From assembly GCA_045596365.1 (NCBI GenBank), contig JAZOCE010000003.1:6681-70680 (forward strand): a stretch of DNA of 64,000 nt, written 5' to 3'. The notes beneath the pieces were generated by a model. It made no database searches. It saw only the letters and a program-made list of their open reading frames with translations, and was not told where the DNA came from. How positions within the stretch are numbered: position 1 is the stretch's first letter; every line of letters starts with the position of its first letter. Position numbers and translations under genes: made by a program. This stretch comes from RGIG4079 sp045596365. GTDB lineage: Bacteria > Bacteroidota > Bacteroidia > Bacteroidales > Muribaculaceae. Shown one piece after another: positions 51,479-60,291 of the stretch.

Positions 51479-53740
51479 ATGTTAAATCCAATTAAGAAAA
51501 CCATCGAGCTTAGTGATGGACGCGTCATCACACTTGAGACAGGAAAACTTGCCAAGCAAGCCGATGGAGCGGTAGAATTGCGCATGGGCAACACTATGCT
51601 CCTTGCGACAGTAGTTTCAGCTAAAGAAGCCGGCGAGGGTGTAGATTTCATGCCCCTCCAAGTTGAGTACAAAGAAAAATTTTCTTCTAACGGGCGTTTC
51701 CCCGGAGGATTCCTTAAACGTGAAGGTCGCGCGTCAGACTATGAAATCTTGACTGCACGCCTTGTTGACCGCGTGTTGCGTCCTCTATTCCCCGACAATT
51801 ACCATGCCGACACATTTGTTAACGTAACAATGTATTCTTCTGACGGTGTTGACATGCCTGATGCACTTGCCGGTCTTGCTGCATCAGCTGCAATCGCTGT
51901 TTCTGATATACCTTTCAATGGGCCTATCTCTGAAGTGCGTGTTGCTCGCATTGATGGCGAATTTGTTATCAACCCAACATTTGAACAACTCGAACGCGCC
52001 GACATGGAGCTCATGGTGGGTGCTACCTACGACAACATCATGATGGTGGAAGGCGAAATGGATGAAGTTTCTGAAACTGATCTTCTCAACGCGCTCAAAG
52101 CTGCTCACGATGCAATCAAAGAACAATGTAAGGCTCAGCTCGAACTTGCTGAAGCAGTAGGCTCTACAGTTAAACGTGAATACTGCCACGAAGTTAATGA
52201 CGAAGACCTTCGCAAAGATGTTCGTGAAAAATGCTATGACAAAGTATATGCAGTGGCTAAAGCCGGTTGCGCCGACAAACATTGGCGTCACGACAGTTTT
52301 GCTGCTATCTGCCAAGAATATATAGATTCTCTCTCTGAAGAAGAACAAGAAGAAAAAACAGCGCTCATCAAACGCTACTATCACGATGTTGAAAAAGAAG
52401 CTGTGCGCCGTTGCATCCTCGATGAAGGAATCCGTTTGGATGGTCGCAAGACTACTGAAATTCGTCCCATCTGGTGTGAAGTTGACTATCTTCCCGGACC
52501 TCACGGCTCTGCTGTGTTCACTCGTGGAGAAACTCAATCACTTTCAACAGTTACTCTCGGCACTAAACTTGACGAGAAAATACTTGACGAAGTGCTCATG
52601 CAAGGTCGCGAACGCTTCCTTCTTCACTACAACTTCCCCCCATTCTCTACAGGAGAAGCTAAACCAACTCGTGGCGTAGGTCGTCGTGAAATCGGACACG
52701 GAAATCTTGCTCACCGTGCGCTCAAACGCATGCTCCCCGACAACTTCCCTTATACTTGTCGTGTAGTTTCAGATATCCTTGAATCAAACGGATCTTCATC
52801 AATGGCTACTGTATGTGCAGGTACACTTGCATTGCTTGACGCTGGTGTACAAATGAAGAAACCTGTGAGCGGTATCGCAATGGGACTCATCACTGACACT
52901 GAAAGCAGCAAATATGCTGTGCTTTCTGACATCCTCGGAGACGAAGACCACCTCGGAGACATGGACTTCAAAGTAACAGGAACTGTAGATGGTATCACAG
53001 CCACTCAAATGGATATTAAGTGCGACGGACTTTCTTATGAAATCCTCGAAAAAGCACTTCTCCAAGCTCGTGAAGGACGCTTACACATCCTCGGCAAAAT
53101 CAACGAAACAATTCCTGCTCCACGTGAAGATTACAAACCTCACGTTCCTCGCATCGTTACAATGACAATTCCTAAAGACCTCATCGGTGCAGTTATCGGC
53201 CCTGGCGGAAAGATTATCCAAGGAATTCAAGAAGCGAGCGGAGCTACTGTTACTATTGATGAAATCGACGAACAAGGATACATCGAAGTTGCTGCTGCCA
53301 ACAAGGATTCTATCGACAAAGCACTTGACATGATTAATGCTATCGTGCAACTTCCTGAAGAAGGCAAAACCTACACAGGTACAGTTCGCTCAATCCTTGA
53401 CTTCGGTGCATTTGTTGAATTCATGCCTAACCGCGACGGATTGCTACACATCAGCGAAATTAGCTGGGAACGCATCGAAAACATGGAAGCTTCAGGCATC
53501 AAAGAAGGCGACACCCTTGAAGTTAAACTCATCGAGATTGACAAAAAGACAGGTAAATATCGCCTTTCAATGCGTGCATTGCAACCAAAACCCGAAGGAT
53601 ATGTTGAACGTGAACGCGCACCTCGCGCTGATCGTGGTCCTCGTCGCGACAACAACAATCGCGGTCCTCGTCGTGATGGCGATCGTGGTCCTCGTCGCGA
53701 CAACCGCCCTCCACGTCAAAACAACGACAGCAACGAATAA
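51479..53740 (+). CDS. pnp: Polyribonucleotide nucleotidyltransferase (PNPase)
   Basis: 753 residues from MLNPIKKTIELSDGRVITLE. A 3'-to-5' phosphorolytic exoribonuclease and polymerase, core of RNA decay. Two RNase PH domains (first about 10-140, second about 325-560; SRGETQSLSTVTLGTKLDEK-like segment) flank a helical linker, then KH (GAVIGPGGKIIQGIQEASGA) and S1 (TGTVRSILDFGAFVEFMPNR). The last 40 residues are an unusual RGPRRD-repeat tail. Strong terminator downstream. Confidence 0.97.
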   Translation: MLNPIKKTIELSDGRVITLETGKLAKQADGAVELRMGNTMLLATVVSAKEAGEGVDFMPLQVEYKEKFSSNGRFPGGFLKREGRASDYEILTARLVDRVLRPLFPDNYHADTFVNVTMYSSDGVDMPDALAGLAASAAIAVSDIPFNGPISEVRVARIDGEFVINPTFEQLERADMELMVGATYDNIMMVEGEMDEVSETDLLNALKAAHDAIKEQCKAQLELAEAVGSTVKREYCHEVNDEDLRKDVREKCYDKVYAVAKAGCADKHWRHDSFAAICQEYIDSLSEEEQEEKTALIKRYYHDVEKEAVRRCILDEGIRLDGRKTTEIRPIWCEVDYLPGPHGSAVFTRGETQSLSTVTLGTKLDEKILDEVLMQGRERFLLHYNFPPFSTGEAKPTRGVGRREIGHGNLAHRALKRMLPDNFPYTCRVVSDILESNGSSSMATVCAGTLALLDAGVQMKKPVSGIAMGLITDTESSKYAVLSDILGDEDHLGDMDFKVTGTVDGITATQMDIKCDGLSYEILEKALLQAREGRLHILGKINETIPAPREDYKPHVPRIVTMTIPKDLIGAVIGPGGKIIQGIQEASGATVTIDEIDEQGYIEVAAANKDSIDKALDMINAIVQLPEEGKTYTGTVRSILDFGAFVEFMPNRDGLLHISEISWERIENMEASGIKEGDTLEVKLIEIDKKTGKYRLSMRALQPKPEGYVERERAPRADRGPRRDNNNRGPRRDGDRGPRRDNRPPRQNNDSNE

Positions 53741-53760
53741 TCCACATTATTCAATAACGC

Positions 53761-53793
53761 AAAAGCGACTCGCCTATCACGAGTCGCTTTTTT
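53761..53793 (+). terminator. pnp: Intrinsic terminator of pnp
   Basis: A 12-base perfect stem, AAAAGCGACTCG (53761-53772) and CGAGTCGCTTTT (53780-53791), loop CCTATCA, ending in TTTTTT. Confidence 0.95.
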
Positions 53794-53924
53794 CATGCCT
53801 ATTAAAAATCCCTTAATTCTGCCATTATAATTCAAAAGATATTGCAAGGTGGAGTGAACTATGTGAAAAAATAGGGTAAAAACTAAATTGCGATTAAATG
53901 ATTTTGAGTTTTGGGCGGGGTGGC

Positions 53925-53955
53925 TTTGTGGAGAGGGATTTTATTTGTAATTTTG
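53925..53955 (+). promoter_or_regulatory. Promoter of the dgt operon
   Basis: TTTG (53925-53928), a 19-base spacer and TAATTTTG (53948-53955) match the Bacteroidota consensus. It is 22 bases upstream of the ATG. The bases before and around the -33 box are G-rich (53913-53937). Confidence 0.75.
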
Positions 53956-53976
53956 AGACTCAAATTAGAATGAAAT

Positions 53977-55323
53977 ATGGCAGAAATGATGAAATGGGAC
54001 CGATTGATATGCGAAAAGCGTTTTGGACTTGAAGATTACAACAGCTCTAAGCGTGGCTTTCGCAGTGATTTCCAACGCGATTATGACCGCTTGGTGTTCT
54101 CGTCCCCTTTTCGCCGTCTGCAAAACAAAACTCAAGTATTCCCTTTACCCGGAAGTATTTTTGTTCACAACCGTCTGACTCACAGTATGGAGGTAGCGTG
54201 TGTGGGACGCTCGCTTGCTAATGAGGTTAGCTCCATGTTACGTGAAAAATATGCTTCTGAGCCATGGCAACACAAGCTCGATGCTATTGATGAAATTGTG
54301 GCTGCTGCATGTTTGGCTCACGATTTGGGGAATCCTCCATTTGGTCATTCGGGAGAAAAAGCCATCTCGACATTCTTCTCCGAAGGTGCCGGCAAAGAAC
54401 TTGAGAATGAATTAACTCCTCAGCAATGGAACGATTTAATCCAATTTGAAGGTAATGCCAATGCGTTCCGCCTCCTTACTCACCAATTCAAAGGTCGGCG
54501 CCCAGGAGGATTTGCAACGACCTACTCTACCCTTGCATCAATCGTAAAATACCCCTATGAGTCATCGCTCGCGGTGAAAGCCAACAAGTTTGGATTTTTC
54601 ACTTCTGAACGAGATGCATTTGTCAAGGTTGCCGAAGAAGTAGGGCTCATCTCCCATCCCGGAGAAAATGGAGAAGTGAGATACACTCGCCACCCGCTTG
54701 TCTATCTTGTAGAAGCAGCCGACGACATCTGTTATGAGGTTATGGATATTGAGGATGCACACAAACTGCGTATTCTCACTACCGAAGAGGTAATAAACCT
54801 ACTCACAGGATTTTTTGACGAGGAACGCAAGGAGCACATGTTCCGCGCAATGGAATATGTCGATGACCCCAATGAGAAAGTTTCGTATATGCGCTCATGT
54901 GTCATCGGCACACTTGTTCACCAATGTGCCATTGCATTTGTCAACCATGAAGAAGAAATTTTGCGCGGAGAATTCCGAGGCTCTCTTCTTGATCACATTT
55001 CCCAACTCGAAAAAGATGGCTACAATCGCTGTTCCGAGCTTTCATGGGAGAAGATTTACCGTGCAGGAGATGTCGTAGATATCGAGCTTGCCGGTAACCA
55101 AATCATAACATTTTTGATCGAAAAGCTCATTCATGCGGTGCGTTTCCCTCATCTTAACTATTCTAAATTGTTGCTATCTAAAGTTCCACAACAATATGAC
55201 ATAAATGCACCTACGCTATTTGGTAAAATACAAGCAGTTTTAGACCACATTTCAGGTATGACCGATGTATATGCTCTTGACCTATACCGCAAGTTGAATG
55301 GGATGAGCCTACCGGCTGTTTAA
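53977..55323 (+). CDS. dgt: dGTPase-family deoxynucleotide triphosphohydrolase
   Basis: 448 residues. HD-domain enzyme that removes triphosphate from dGTP or other dNTPs. The metal-binding HD motif is in LAHDLGNPPFGHSGEKAI (about 113-130), preceded by RLTHSMEVACVGRSLANEV and followed by GNANAFRLLTHQ and the C-terminal helices. The RLQNKTQVFPLPG motif is also typical. The length is near the usual for the family. It lies 17 bases upstream of a TPM-domain protein gene. Confidence 0.95.
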   Translation: MAEMMKWDRLICEKRFGLEDYNSSKRGFRSDFQRDYDRLVFSSPFRRLQNKTQVFPLPGSIFVHNRLTHSMEVACVGRSLANEVSSMLREKYASEPWQHKLDAIDEIVAAACLAHDLGNPPFGHSGEKAISTFFSEGAGKELENELTPQQWNDLIQFEGNANAFRLLTHQFKGRRPGGFATTYSTLASIVKYPYESSLAVKANKFGFFTSERDAFVKVAEEVGLISHPGENGEVRYTRHPLVYLVEAADDICYEVMDIEDAHKLRILTTEEVINLLTGFFDEERKEHMFRAMEYVDDPNEKVSYMRSCVIGTLVHQCAIAFVNHEEEILRGEFRGSLLDHISQLEKDGYNRCSELSWEKIYRAGDVVDIELAGNQIITFLIEKLIHAVRFPHLNYSKLLLSKVPQQYDINAPTLFGKIQAVLDHISGMTDVYALDLYRKLNGMSLPAV

Positions 55324-55340
55324 CACAAAAAATTCACAAT

Positions 55341-56573
55341 ATGACAAAATATATCATTCCCATAATATTGATTTTTACTACTCTTTGCGCTCACGCCTAT
55401 AGCGTAAAAGGAATTCCAAACGTACATCTTCAAAACAGCACTCGATATGTTTCCAACCCCGATGGCATACTAAGTCCACAAGCCGAAGTTCAAGCCGACT
55501 CAATTTTGGCTAACATTTGGCGTCAGACATCGGCAGAGGTTGTCGCTGTCGTTGTAAACGAAATTGACAATGGCGATATTGACACATTTGCCACCGAATT
55601 GTTCTCGGAATGGGGCATTGGGAAAAAGGATAATAGCAATGGGCTACTTGTCCTTATCGTCAAAGGGATGCGTCGCGCTACATTGCGCACAGGGTATGGC
55701 ATGGAAGGTGTTATGCCCGATATTATCGCCGGACGCATAATTCGCGACAACATGGCTCCTCATTTCAAAGAGGGCGACTATGATGCTGGAACGATTGAAG
55801 CACTTAATCGCATTTCCAAGATAATCACTACTCCTGGAGCGACAGAAGAGTTGATGTCAAAATATAAAAACGATGCAAAAGCCGAAGATGATGAATTCTT
55901 CAGGAATTGGATGATAATAAGCATCATACTCTCCATCGGAATGTTTGCCATATACCTATTTACATTAATTTCTAACAGCAAAAAAGACCGATATGACAAA
56001 TATTGCGCTTTGAATAAATTGAAACTTCCTGCATTGATGACATCTGTAGTGGGGATGGGAATACCTGTAATTGTTTTTATATTGCTTATATGGACCATGC
56101 GCCGATTGCGCACTAAACCTCGTCGATGTCCTAATTGCAATCACAAAATGAAACGCCTTGACGAAGATGAAGACAATAGATATCTCACTCCGGCACAAGA
56201 TACCGAAGAGCGCTTAAACTCTGTTGACTATGATGTGTGGCTATGCCCTCAATGCGGAGAAACAGATATACTACCCTTTGTCAAAGCAACAACCTACACT
56301 ACATGCTCATTGTGTGGAGCTAAGGCATGTTCCTTAACCAGCGACCGCATCATAATGCAAGCAAGCGTAGCAAGAGATGGTCGCGGTATTAAAGAATACA
56401 CTTGCCACAACTGCCGACATGTCAACCAAGTTGCTTACATAATTCCCAAACTCCCTCCTGTCATCATTGCCGGGGGTGGCGGTGGTCGAGGTTTTGGAGG
56501 CGGAGGAGGTTTCTCCGGTGGTAGTTTTGGAGGTGGATTTACCGGTGGCGGTGGAGCATCAGGCGGGTGGTAA
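55341..56573 (+). CDS. TPM-domain membrane protein with zinc-ribbon and glycine-rich tail
   Basis: 410 residues. Signal peptide (TKYIIPIILIFTTLCAHAYS), TPM domain (about 35-170; the GNGLLVLIVKGMRRATLRTG-like core), two hydrophobic segments (about 192-212, 231-252), then cysteine pairs CPNC, CPQC, CSLC and CHNC, suggesting zinc ribbons, and a C-terminal glycine-rich tail (GGGGFSGGSFGGGFTGGGG). The YgcG/TPM family is of unsettled function, sometimes linked to photosystem repair and phosphatase activity. Cotranscribed with dgt. Confidence 0.85.
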   Translation: MTKYIIPIILIFTTLCAHAYSVKGIPNVHLQNSTRYVSNPDGILSPQAEVQADSILANIWRQTSAEVVAVVVNEIDNGDIDTFATELFSEWGIGKKDNSNGLLVLIVKGMRRATLRTGYGMEGVMPDIIAGRIIRDNMAPHFKEGDYDAGTIEALNRISKIITTPGATEELMSKYKNDAKAEDDEFFRNWMIISIILSIGMFAIYLFTLISNSKKDRYDKYCALNKLKLPALMTSVVGMGIPVIVFILLIWTMRRLRTKPRRCPNCNHKMKRLDEDEDNRYLTPAQDTEERLNSVDYDVWLCPQCGETDILPFVKATTYTTCSLCGAKACSLTSDRIIMQASVARDGRGIKEYTCHNCRHVNQVAYIIPKLPPVIIAGGGGGRGFGGGGGFSGGSFGGGFTGGGGASGGW

Positions 56574-57995
56574 TTATCGGCGACGGAGCAATCGACGTGC
56601 CGAGAAATACAATGCGACAGTCCCCAGAATTGCTGTTGACCACCATCCTACACATACCGACAATGCAACGCTCGCGATACCCATTGCGACTGCATATATT
56701 ATCAATCGTGTAATTCCCCTACCTAATTTCAATCCATAATTGAAACGATACACAATATATAGGATTAAGGCATAAAGCATATACCATATAATAAAGGAGA
56801 CACCCAACCCCAACATCCCAAAGGTCTCAAAGAAAACAATATTCAGTGTCAATCCGATAACGCCCGACATTGCCTCAACAATCAAAAATGTTTTTCCATC
56901 ACCACGGGCCAGCACTACATAGCTCATACACCACGAAATAGCACGAAACATTGTCCCAACAATTGCAACCGAGATAAATGGGATTATCGCATCAAATTCT
57001 GATGTATAAAATATCTTTATTAATAAATCATCTGATGCAATAAATAAAGCAACAACAGGGACTAATATCCACACTATCAACATTATCTCATGAGATACAA
57101 AAATCGATGTACGTTGGCGTGATTTTATTACTTGGGCAAGTCGCGGATAATATTCCATTGCTATTGCAGCAAAAATAAGTCCGACATATTTATTCACCAG
57201 CGAATAACCGGCTTGATAATATCCCACCATTGAAGTATCGGCTGTTCGGTTCAAATAGGACATAAATGCATATGACACAAACATACCTACAAACATCGAC
57301 AACGTCATATATACCCCCAACAACATAAATCCTTTTCCCTCTTTCAACACATCATAGGGAGATACTTTCACTCTCGGTTTTTCGGGACGACGACGATAAT
57401 AAAAAACCGCCAATGTTGTTATTATAAAATAGGTCAATATTGCAGGCACAATGCCATCTATGCGCCAAAAATAGAATAAAGGGATAGACACTATTATAGA
57501 CGCAATAGCTCCTGCCATTGAGGCCTTTGCCAATGGTTTAAGCATCGATGTCCCTTGTAATATTGCATTCTCCCCATCTGTAACCGAGAACAACATCACT
57601 GCCACCGACAGAATTATATATGCTATTGTGTGATTTCTATCTCCAAATGTCCATTCACTAAGCCAAGGAGAAAGAACAATCGTTAATATTGCGCCAAAGA
57701 TTCCCAAAAACCATGACCATCGACGCACCACAACACATATCAGCCCCAATCGAGAGCCTGCCGATGCAAGTTCACGCACAGCACTATTACGCAATTCCAA
57801 TCGCGTAAAGACGCTAATCATATCTATTGTGGAACTATACAAGGCAAAAATTCCCATGCCTGTCGCTCCAAGCCACACAGCAACAAGTTTTGTGCGTATT
57901 ATCGAACACAAAATACCTACAACTTGCACTCCTCCAAAGACACTCATTGCCTTCAGCACAGTTGCTGATAATCTGTTTTGTTTTGCAAATTCCAT
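56574..57995 (-). CDS. Polysaccharide flippase, MOP/PST superfamily
   Basis: 473 residues from MEFAKQNRLSATVLKAMSVF; the longer frame starting at 58,019 would need a TTG and overlap the EnvC-like gene. About twelve to fourteen membrane spans with the N-terminal GGVQVVGILCSIIRTKLVAV pattern of Wzx/RfbX-type lipid-linked oligosaccharide flippases. It is the last gene of the dut operon. No polymerase or ligase gene is adjacent. It ends directly beside the TPM gene, stop to stop. Confidence 0.85.
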   Translation of the reverse strand: MEFAKQNRLSATVLKAMSVFGGVQVVGILCSIIRTKLVAVWLGATGMGIFALYSSTIDMISVFTRLELRNSAVRELASAGSRLGLICVVVRRWSWFLGIFGAILTIVLSPWLSEWTFGDRNHTIAYIILSVAVMLFSVTDGENAILQGTSMLKPLAKASMAGAIASIIVSIPLFYFWRIDGIVPAILTYFIITTLAVFYYRRRPEKPRVKVSPYDVLKEGKGFMLLGVYMTLSMFVGMFVSYAFMSYLNRTADTSMVGYYQAGYSLVNKYVGLIFAAIAMEYYPRLAQVIKSRQRTSIFVSHEIMLIVWILVPVVALFIASDDLLIKIFYTSEFDAIIPFISVAIVGTMFRAISWCMSYVVLARGDGKTFLIVEAMSGVIGLTLNIVFFETFGMLGLGVSFIIWYMLYALILYIVYRFNYGLKLGRGITRLIIYAVAMGIASVALSVCVGWWSTAILGTVALYFSARRLLRRR

Positions 57996-58003
57996 GTTCG
58001 ATA

Positions 58004-59464
58004 TTATTTTTTCAACCAAAGTTCGGGATTTAGCTTTTCTCGTTCTTTGCGTATTTCAAAATGAAGAATACTGCGATGGTTATCATCAGGGTCGGAATAT
58101 ATCTGTCCTATCGTCTGATTAATTTTCACCTCATCACCCTTTTTCACATTAATACTGCTTAGGTTGGCATATATAGTAATATAACTACCATGACGCACCA
58201 TTACAATATTATTAAATCCGGGTTGACGGAATATTGCCGATACTTTTCCTGCAAATATAGCTCTTGCCATTCCCCCTTCAGGGACCTCGATATCAATTCC
58301 TCCATTATTGGTTTTGACATATTTCAAATCGGGGTGGCGTTGTATTCCAAACCCCCTCACAATTTTGTAATCACCACTCACCGGGAATGAAAGTTTCCCT
58401 TTATTATTTTCAAACGTTCCGGTCAATTGTTCTTCGGCAATAACCGATGGTGTTTCCTCTTTAGTTTTCTTTATTTCTGGAGTTACATCAGGCGTCGGTT
58501 TTACCTCTGTTTGTTCAGGCTTTTCTTGAGTTTTTCGCACTGTTGATTCATCTTGCTTTTTCTTTTCTTGCTGTTTTTGCTGTTCTGCCTCTATTTCAGC
58601 TTGGCGACGCTGTTCTTCTTCACGCTTGCGTTGCTTCTCTTGGGCGAGCAATCGTTGGCGCTCAGCTTCTTCCCTTTCACGTTTTTTTCGTTCCTCTGCC
58701 AATCGTCGCTCTTCGGCTTTGCGCTTTTCTTCAGCAATGCGCTGTTCCTCAGCAATAAGTCTTTCCAACTCATCATCAAGAGCCTGAGCCTCGCGCTCCT
58801 TGCGTTTTAATAGTTTTTTTAACGCGCCACCCTCTTTCTTTAAGTCGGCAACAAGGGCTTCTGCCTCACTTTGCTTCTTCTCTAAATCTTGGCGGGCAAT
58901 ATTCAGTTCGACAAGAGTCTTGCCTTTTTCCTCTTGAACAGCAGTAAGCACCCCCTTTTTAACCTCAAGTTGGGATTGAATTTCCTTTATCTCATCTGAC
59001 TTGCGAGAACGCCATTGAGAAAATTGTTGTAAATAGCGCATACGACGATAAGCCTGGGTAAACGATTCAGCCGAAAAGAGAAACGACCAAGTGCTCAACT
59101 CCCCTTTGTTTGACTGCATCTTACGCACTGCCGATGCATATTTATCTCGCATCAACGACAATTTACCATCAACAATTTTAATTGAGTCATTCAACTTATT
59201 GATTACTTGCTCGACGGAATCAATCGACTTTTGCGTTTTTAAAATAGTCTTGTTGAGTTCTTTGACTTCAGCCTCAACAAAATTTAATTGGTTTAACTGA
59301 CGCTCTATCTTTTGGGCATTTTCGTTAATCTTGCGAGATGTCTCCTTTATTTGCTGTGTGGTAGCTTGCTTGTCGCGTTTTATGCGCTTTGCATTGCGTT
59401 GAGGAGCAGCGACAATAGATACTGCCGTAAACAATGCAATTAATATTACCGACCAAGCCCTCAT
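58004..59464 (-). CDS. EnvC-like murein hydrolase activator with degenerate LytM domain
   Basis: 486 residues. A signal peptide (MRAWSVILIALFTAVSIVAA) is followed by long coiled coils (about 25-300, including RRLAEERKKREREEAERQRL) and a LytM (M23) domain (about 365-486). The zinc and catalytic residues are degenerate: the first His is Asn (KTNNGGIDIEV), the catalytic HL is NL (YANLSS), and HLH is ILH (SILHFEI); only an Asp and the last His remain. E. coli EnvC has a similar inactive fold and switches on amidases at division. Same operon as dut. Confidence 0.88.
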   Translation of the reverse strand: MRAWSVILIALFTAVSIVAAPQRNAKRIKRDKQATTQQIKETSRKINENAQKIERQLNQLNFVEAEVKELNKTILKTQKSIDSVEQVINKLNDSIKIVDGKLSLMRDKYASAVRKMQSNKGELSTWSFLFSAESFTQAYRRMRYLQQFSQWRSRKSDEIKEIQSQLEVKKGVLTAVQEEKGKTLVELNIARQDLEKKQSEAEALVADLKKEGGALKKLLKRKEREAQALDDELERLIAEEQRIAEEKRKAEERRLAEERKKREREEAERQRLLAQEKQRKREEEQRRQAEIEAEQQKQQEKKKQDESTVRKTQEKPEQTEVKPTPDVTPEIKKTKEETPSVIAEEQLTGTFENNKGKLSFPVSGDYKIVRGFGIQRHPDLKYVKTNNGGIDIEVPEGGMARAIFAGKVSAIFRQPGFNNIVMVRHGSYITIYANLSSINVKKGDEVKINQTIGQIYSDPDDNHRSILHFEIRKEREKLNPELWLKK

Positions 59465-59472
59465 CTCTACAA

Positions 59473-60291
59473 TTATCCTAATGTTTTCAGAAGAGCCTCT
59501 CCCGATATACGTTTATAACCTTTAGGCATTTTCCATACCGATGGCTTGCCTGTGTTCCACTTGGCACTCTCAGCATCCCACTTGATAGTGGCTTTTACTG
59601 AGATTTTGCCTGTTAAAAGATTTATTTTCACATTTTGAGCAATCATGCCGGCTTTAGAATTTGAGTGATTGCCATATTGGCACACCAATGGTGTTTCTCC
59701 ATTACGGCTGACTGACAATGCCTTCAGTTCATCATTTTGCGACATTCCAAAAGCATATTCCACTTCGTTATAGAACTTTTTGGGCAAAATGGTCCAATAC
59801 TCGCCCATCTCCGACAAGTTAACCTGCTTTCTCATCGATTTCTCAAGACGACCACGCTCTAATAAGAATACTTGACCGAGCAACATATCCTGCACATCAT
59901 TTATTGAGACCGGGAATTTACCACACAATGAATTTATATCTTCGGCAATATAATATTTGTGGATCTTTTCTGTCGCATAAACCGAATCGTTTGTGATATA
60001 TAGGCTTGCAACCTCCATTCCTAACACTCGCAACGAAATCATCACACTCTTGCCTCTCTCCATCGTGGCACGTCCGGAGATTGACATCTGTTTAGGGGCT
60101 TCTAATTCAAGTCTGACAGGCACGCTGACATCATCCCAATCGACATAACTCGACACTAACGCATCAAAATGTTGCGACAATGAGCGTTCATCATCGACCA
60201 TTGGGGCTGTCGATGGTGCTTGCTTTGAAGAGCGACAACCCATTACAGTCAACAACGTCATGCACAATATTATAGAATACAGGTTTTTCAT
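59473..60291 (-). CDS. DUF4292 lipoprotein
   Basis: 272 residues from MKNLYSIILCMTLLTVMGCR, a lipoprotein signal with Cys at 19. The body fits DUF4292, a Bacteroidota family related in fold to LolA/LppX-like lipid carriers; the RGRLEKSMRKQVNLSEMGEY and NVKINLLTGKISVKATI segments show alternate strands. The function is unknown, but fold and location suggest outer-membrane lipid or lipoprotein handling. The start overlaps the TPR gene stop by one base (TGATG), and EnvC follows after 8 bases. Confidence 0.85.
   Translation of the reverse strand: MKNLYSIILCMTLLTVMGCRSSKQAPSTAPMVDDERSLSQHFDALVSSYVDWDDVSVPVRLELEAPKQMSISGRATMERGKSVMISLRVLGMEVASLYITNDSVYATEKIHKYYIAEDINSLCGKFPVSINDVQDMLLGQVFLLERGRLEKSMRKQVNLSEMGEYWTILPKKFYNEVEYAFGMSQNDELKALSVSRNGETPLVCQYGNHSNSKAGMIAQNVKINLLTGKISVKATIKWDAESAKWNTGKPSVWKMPKGYKRISGEALLKTLG

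Noticed and set aside
51443..51479. Earlier ATG for pnp adding 12 residues
   Set aside because: It lies at or before the expected transcription start from the TATCTTTG box, and the extra residues do not look like the PNPase N-terminus.
57996..58019. TTG start for the flippase overlapping the EnvC-like gene
   Set aside because: The ATG at 57,995 avoids overlap and matches the usual short N-terminus of such flippases.
58540..58810. Plus-strand open frames rich in Leu and Phe opposite the EnvC-like coiled coil
   Set aside because: They are mirror frames of a Glu/Lys/Arg-rich coiled coil; no independent coding signal.
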